NCBI GenBank assembly: GCA_907163345.1
Contig: CAJQUN010000015.1
Location: 10,572,886-10,636,885, forward strand
Direction: 5' to 3'
DNA: 64,000 nt
DNA from: Haberlea rhodopensis
Lineage: Eukaryota; Streptophyta; Magnoliopsida; Lamiales; Gesneriaceae
A program made the translations under genes and the position numbers. The notes under the pieces are model-generated. The model searched no databases. It was not told the DNA's origin and was given only the letters and a program-made list of their open reading frames with translations. Below, in pieces: positions 59,474 to 64,000 of the stretch (position 1 is the stretch's first letter; each line of letters opens with the position of its first letter).

Positions 59474-60699
59474 ATGTATGCACCATAATGCATAATTAAA
59501 TCCATGTATGCAACCATAATGCATAACCAATTCAATGAGTAAAAATACGTTTTACCGTCCGATACCCGTACGTCTCACTACGTACCTTTGTTCCAATATG
59601 TGGTGTGTCGTGGGACTTTATCTCCTTGGATGTGTTGTCACCTGGAATGGTTCTACACATTCACACAAACCAATATTAGAAGCCAATAATCCAATACCAA
59701 AAACTCCACAAAAAAATAACCAAAATGCACATTTTTGGTGACTCGCGATCGATCGCTACAGTGCCCCGATCGATCGCGAGATCACACTGCCCGAGTCAAC
59801 ATTTTCCTGTCTTCGGCGATTGATCGCCATGTTTGGCGTGATCGATCGCGAGACCCAACAATCGATCGCCCAAACTTGGCGATCGATCGCCAAATGCTCC
59901 TGCCGCGCACTGCTTGCGCGCGATCGATCGCCAAAAACTGGCGATCGATCGCCGCTACCTGTAACCCAAAAATCACAATTTTTACACCATTTTTCTTCCC
60001 CAATCCACACCAACTCAAATAACAACAAACCCACAATATCAAAACAATATAAACCTTCAATAAAACACCTTAATATCACCAAAAATCCAACACCCAACCA
60101 AACACAACACAAACCCAAAATCAAACCATTTTAAATCCCAAAATACCAACCCATTTCAAAACCAATCTTCATAAAATTAACAAGGAGGAGTCTATACCTC
60201 TATTGGACTTCAAATCCTACCAAGATTTCACCAAATGAAGATTTTGCAAGGATTTCTCCTCCTCCTTCTTGGCTTGGACGATTTTGTGGGGTTTAGGGTA
60301 GGGTTGAGTGATTGTTAAAGAATGAGGGTTAAAGAGGGGTAGTGGGGTATAAGTGTTGGGGGGTTTTAATAATAACATGTACCCCAATAACTAGCATTAT
60401 GTATAAAATATCCCCAACATGATATTTTAAAAGCATTTTCCAGAAATGCACCACTCAATTAAATACATGCTTTACCAAATAATCACTAACCAACACAATT
60501 AAACCATGTTAACACCCAAAATTCCCAACATGCATCGCATGCACCCTGAAATGCATTACCAGGTCACGCCCACCGCATGACTAAGCATTTCACCATATAA
60601 TTAATTTCAACACCAAATTAATTAATACCATAAATATCACATAAACATAATTATTACCCAAATGCACATAATTATTTCATGGACATCACAGTTGGTGCA
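59474..60699 (-). repeat. LTR L, right part
   Basis: In minus sense it starts TGCACCAACTGTGATG after a purine-rich tract, then has a TATA-like site (about 60405), the palindrome island (59955-59744) and the ACGTAC hairpin (59585-59568). An alternative LTR edge is 60690 (TGTGATG). Confidence 0.7.
59744..59955 (-). repeat. CGATCGATCG palindrome island (LTR L)
   Basis: Eight palindromes, several extended to GGCGATCGATCGCC. Confidence 0.9.
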
Positions 60700-60709
60700 T
60701 TACTCCTCC
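60700..60709 (-). other. Possible polypurine tract of element L
   Basis: The complement reads GGAGGAGTAA next to the LTR start, as in A and D (GGGGAGTAA). It follows gag directly, so pol is missing. Confidence 0.5.
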
Positions 60710-60714
60710 GGTAC

Positions 60715-61162
60715 TAGGGGTGCTTATCGGACCGGGTCGATCCGGACCCGGTCCAAAACTGAACCGGTTAGTCCGGTCCGAAATCGAAACCGGACTAACC
60801 GGTCCCGAACCGGTCCGGAACCGGTTTGATACCGGACCGGATCGGTTCTACCGTTCCGGTTCCGGTATCTTACCGGTTCCGGACCAAATGGATCCGGTTC
60901 CGGATTGAACCGGAACCGGATCCATTTTAAAAAAAAAAAAAAAAACTTTTTTTCGATAAATCCTTTCATTTTTTCCTTTTTTTTTTAAAAAAAAAGGAAA
61001 AAAAGAAAAATCCGGTTCCGGGTTGGAACCGTCCTACCCGGAACCGGTGGAACCGGATCCGATCCGGTTCCTTACCGGATTGGACCAGTTCCGCCCATAA
61101 CGGGCCCAGAACCGACCGGTTCCGGTCCGGACCGGACCGGTTCGAACCGGTAACCACCCCTA
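60715..61162. mobile_element. hAT-type MITE inserted in a gag remnant
   Basis: 448 bp with inverted ends TAGGGGTG/CACCCCTA and a perfect 8-bp TSD TCCGGTAC (60707-60714 and 61163-61170). Both halves are made of CCGGTTCCGG and GGACCGG palindromic motifs around an A/T-rich centre. Its end and interior resemble the 3' region beside the hAT transposase remnant at 55 kb. Confidence 0.92.
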
Positions 61163-61653
61163 TCCGGTACCCCATTCGTTTGTTCTCAGGTCGCCTCCCA
61201 CTAAATCGGGAAGATGAAATAGCTCCACGAGATTTAAATTGCTCCCCTCGTGGTCTCAGATTATCAGGCATTTGCCTCTATGGTGGCACTTGTGGGGGTA
61301 CCACGTTCTTATATACACCTACTCCAATCTTTGCTAACTCCGCTCTTGTAAGAGCATCATCAAAAGAGCTGGAGTTATTAGAAAGAACCCGGTCAAATAG
61401 CTCCAGCCTCAAACCCTTTAGAAAGTGCCTCATCTTGGCATGATCATTCGTGGCAATGTGAGGGACATACCTCAAACCTGATGAATACTGCAGAGCATAA
61501 TCAGAAACTGTCATGTCGCGCTGCTTCAAGTTTGTAACCTCATCCTCCTTCACCTGTCTAGCCGCAGCCGAGAAATACCGACTCAGAAACGAGTCCTGAA
61601 CAAACTCCAATGTATAAGCACTCATTGGGCTCTCATCTCCATAACTGACGTCT
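61163..61653 (-). pseudogene. Tekay-like gag remnant of element L
   Basis: Matches the middle of the Gag of D: FLSRYFSAAARQVKEDEVTNL, then YALQYSSGLRYVPHIA, FLKGLRLELFDRV, DDALTRAELAKIGVG and LRPRGEQFKSRG...SSRFSGRRPEN. It is a divergent relative of A and D. The N-terminus is cut by element M. The C-terminal side is broken by the MITE, then joined directly to an LTR; zinc knuckles, protease and pol are gone. Confidence 0.88.
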
Positions 61654-61657
61654 GATG

Positions 61658-63248
61658 TGACTAGAAATAGACACATCTATTGAGCTTAATTGTCTACGAT
61701 TTGGTATATTTTGATGGATAAATTGATACATATGCTACCTAATCGTATATTTGAATAAATGTAGGGAAAGGTAAAGAAATCAAGCTAAAATGATGAAAGA
61801 AGCAATAAAGTTGAAGAAAAGAGGAAAAAATCGGAATCCAAGATACATGTTGCTCCTTTAGCCTCATATTTCTATATGTTCAAGCCATGTTTGGGAAACG
61901 TGGTCCATTGAAGAGTTGTAGAACTTTGAGTTATCTTCGCGTGGACAGCTGATTCATTGAATTCGGAGTTCGTACTTGAAAAGTACGGCCAAAATACAAA
62001 ACTCGCCAGAAAAATGGAAGACAGGCGTAATTACGCCAATGCTACGGTATGTGTAGGCGTAGCTACGCCACTTTGACGCGTAAATACGCTATAAACGCGG
62101 GAAGCCATATTTTTGACACGTCATCAGGCGTCTTTACGCCATTTTCTGGCGTAGCTACGCCAGTAGAGTTTTGGAAAGTGTAAAGACTTGATTACTTTCC
62201 TTCCCACATGGATTCTACCCTACTCCATCAGCCTCAAAGCATATATACTCGAAAATCAGCCTCTTTAAGAGAGAATTCAGACTTTAGAAATAATTTTTTA
62301 GATTTTAGAATAATTTTTCTTACAATTTTTGTGAAGAACGCTCGAAGAACGAGGACGGAAGTGACACTCCGGAATCGTGATTTAGTAACTTTTTCTTTTC
62401 CTATTAGTTTAATGCTTTCTAGATTAATTTTGATTGTTTTTAATCTAGTTATGAGTGGCTAAATACTTTTGTGATTCTCGGTTTAGGAAAAGGATACATT
62501 GGATGTTTATGATTCTTGTGAGATAAGTTTTGATTGTTGATTTTCATCGAGTATCAATTGTTTTTTCTGATTTGATTGTCATAATTGTTATGCATGATTG
62601 TTGGACTGATCACCTAGCTATTGTTCATACAATTAACGCTAAATTAGATATCAAATACGGAATCGTTCGATCCCTCTAATTTACGAAGGAACTAAGATTA
62701 ATTAAATTCCGCTTGTGAGTTTGTTAATTTTTTAGGAAAAATAATTGACTAGATTAAACATAGACGCTTAGATTATGTTGTTTAGCTTCATCGATCTCAC
62801 TAGTTCACATGCTATCATCGATATAAATCTTAATCGCTTGTATTTTGATTGATTGTTTGATAAAGGTTAAACTAGAACGTTTGGGCTACTTAACTAAACT
62901 TAAGGTGAGATAGGACTTTGATTATTGGATTAAACGTCCACGATGAATATTCATATGGAAATTGAACCATTTGTGAATATTGATGATCAAGATAGTAAAC
63001 ACCAATTGTAAAGTTAACCAAAAAAGAGAATCGCTCTTTTCTCATAAGTTAATTCATCTAGTTTAATTTTGCATCATAGTAGTTAGTTAATTCAATTGAT
63101 TTCAAAATCCCCTTTTTATTTTCGTTTGCATAAGCTAACACAAAGATATAACCTTCCTCGTGGGATCGATCCCTACGCACGCTACTACATTCATTACTGT
63201 TATTAACTTGAGAGGGTTAATTTGGGCGTACGCGATAAGCGCTACCAA
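61658..63248 (+). repeat. 5' LTR of Athila-like element M
   Basis: Start near TGACTAG (61658; 61653 is also possible); end near GCGCTACCA, just before the primer site. Perfect palindromes GGCGTAATTACGCC (62024-62037) and GGCGTAGCTACGCC (62056-62069, 62148-62161) form an island. TATA-like TATATAC lies at about 62241. Confidence 0.75.
62024..62161 (+). repeat. GGCGTAGCTACGCC palindrome island (LTR M)
   Basis: Three perfect 14-bp palindromes and a near one (62127-62140, GGCGTCTTTACGCC), plus GCGTAAATACGC near 62078. It lies 15-20 bases after a ~95-bp block shared with LTR C, where C carries CGATCGATCG copies instead. Confidence 0.9.
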
Positions 63249-63252
63249 ATTT

Positions 63253-63270
63253 TGGCGCCGTTGCCGGGGA
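63253..63270 (+). other. Primer-binding site of M (tRNA-Asp)
   Basis: TGGCGCCGTTGCCGGGGA is an 18-base complement to the 3' end of tRNA-Asp, typical of Athila/Tat-lineage elements. Confidence 0.92.
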
Positions 63271-63324
63271 AGGCATTTACTTTTGTGTTAACTTTTTTTT
63301 TTTTTGTGCTATTTTGGTTTGTTA

Positions 63325-63701
63325 ATGAGTATAGGTGAATCGTCTAATCACGAAGATAATTTTGACTACGATCCCGAGATAGAAAGGACTTTACATCAAC
63401 TTAGGAGAGAAAATCGAAGACAACTTGAAGAAGAGGAAAGAACTATCATGGTGGATAATCAGATCCTACGACAGCTAGCGAATCCTACTGTGGATCAACA
63501 ACCTCTTTGCATCACCTTTCCTACACTTGTTACTAACATAAATTTTGAATTAAAATCTGGCTAATACATCTTTTACCATCTTTTCATGGCCTTGCAGGTG
63601 AGGATCCGCATAAGCACTTGATGGAATTTCATGTAGTATGCACTACGATGAAGCCGACCGGGATAACTGAGGAACAAATCAAATTACGAGCTTTTCTGTT
63701 C
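63325..63701 (+). pseudogene. Athila-like gag, 5' part
   Basis: Start codon at 63325 (MSIGESSNHEDNFDYD). The segment LRQLANPTVDQQPLCITFPT, then INFELKSG matches the N-terminal Gag of Athila elements. A stop at 63562-63564 follows a frameshift; a second frame then continues as GEDPHKHLMEFHVVCTTMKP and ITEEQIKLRAF until LTR N interrupts it at 63702. Non-functional. Confidence 0.85.
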
Positions 63702-64000
63702 TGTAAGGACCCCAAGCCCTTAACCCTTGATTAGTGTATTAATCATTATGTGTGGCACATGCTTTCAATAAAATCAATCGGGAAACTCAGATAATACTTT
63801 ACCATTGAATGGCAATTACAAAATTTCTTTAATATTCAACATTAAGATCATCTCTACCCACAAATAGACTCATAGATTCCGCCCATTTCCATCCCCATTA
63901 CACCACTTTTTACATGGTAGACTTTTATAAAAATTTGGGCAGAGTCTCCCCATACATAGAGCCATCCCGAAATAAAAGCACATCACAATATATAGTTCCC
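63702..64000 (-). repeat. LTR N, start of an F-type LTR (runs off the window)
   Basis: Begins TGTAAGGACCCCAAGCCC and closely follows the LTR of F (26044 onward) with small differences. Inserted in the gag of M. Orientation inferred from F. Confidence 0.9.

Overview
This is nuclear DNA from a flowering plant, most likely a eudicot. It holds one recognisable host gene, a two-exon gene for cytosolic 60S ribosomal protein L8 (uL2) on the minus strand at 51.0-54.7 kb. Almost everything else is nested transposable elements, mainly LTR retrotransposons of the Ty3/Gypsy superfamily. I resolved the nesting by finding LTR ends, primer-binding sites and target-site duplications (TSDs).

Layout. (1) 1-22.3 kb: an old non-coding LTR element E (plus sense). 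Its right LTR was split by a 15.2-kb Tekay-type chromovirus A (5473-20675, TSD TATTG). A's pol gene was itself split by a solo LTR B (9403-11354, TSD AAGCA) and by a small non-coding element C (11571-15972, TSD GGCGA). (2) 22.6-35.9 kb: a decayed element H holds a solo LTR G (TSD CATTC), and G holds a complete non-coding element F (26044-33891). (3) 35.9-38.8 kb: an LTR fragment, a foldback repeat and two hAT-like MITEs. (4) 38.8-50.2 kb: a solo LTR J (TSD ACTAG) split by D, the best-preserved Tekay copy (40589-49576). (5) 50.2-54.9 kb: the RPL8 gene, whose 2.9-kb intron carries a hAT element with a clean 8-bp TSD. (6) 54.9-61.7 kb: a broken hAT transposase, an LTR L split by a solo LTR K, and a gag remnant split by a hAT MITE. 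(7) 61.7-64 kb: the start of an Athila-like element M, with a tRNA-Asp primer site, interrupted by the first 0.3 kb of another F-type LTR (N).

How the parts relate. A and D encode Gag, protease, reverse transcriptase, RNase H and integrase with a chromodomain-like tail, and both are broken. E, F and C encode nothing and would have depended on proteins from other elements. A, D and F share a tRNA-iMet primer site.

Most unusual signal. The non-coding parts of these elements are strings of short perfect stem-loops. In tandem arrays the loop stays constant while both stem arms change together (for example ATAGCG/CGCTAT against TGGCG/CGCCA; ATATAT/ATATAT against ATATAC/GTATAT; AAGCG/CGCTT against AAGCA/TGCTT). 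The pattern occurs in several families. A 6-bp ACGTAC hairpin with a variable loop sits at one fixed LTR position, and islands of perfect palindromes (CGATCGATCG) occur in many LTRs. In element M the island is replaced by a different palindrome (GGCGTAGCTACGCC). This looks like selection on structure in non-coding retrotransposon RNA or DNA; its function is unknown. I judged all alignments by eye.
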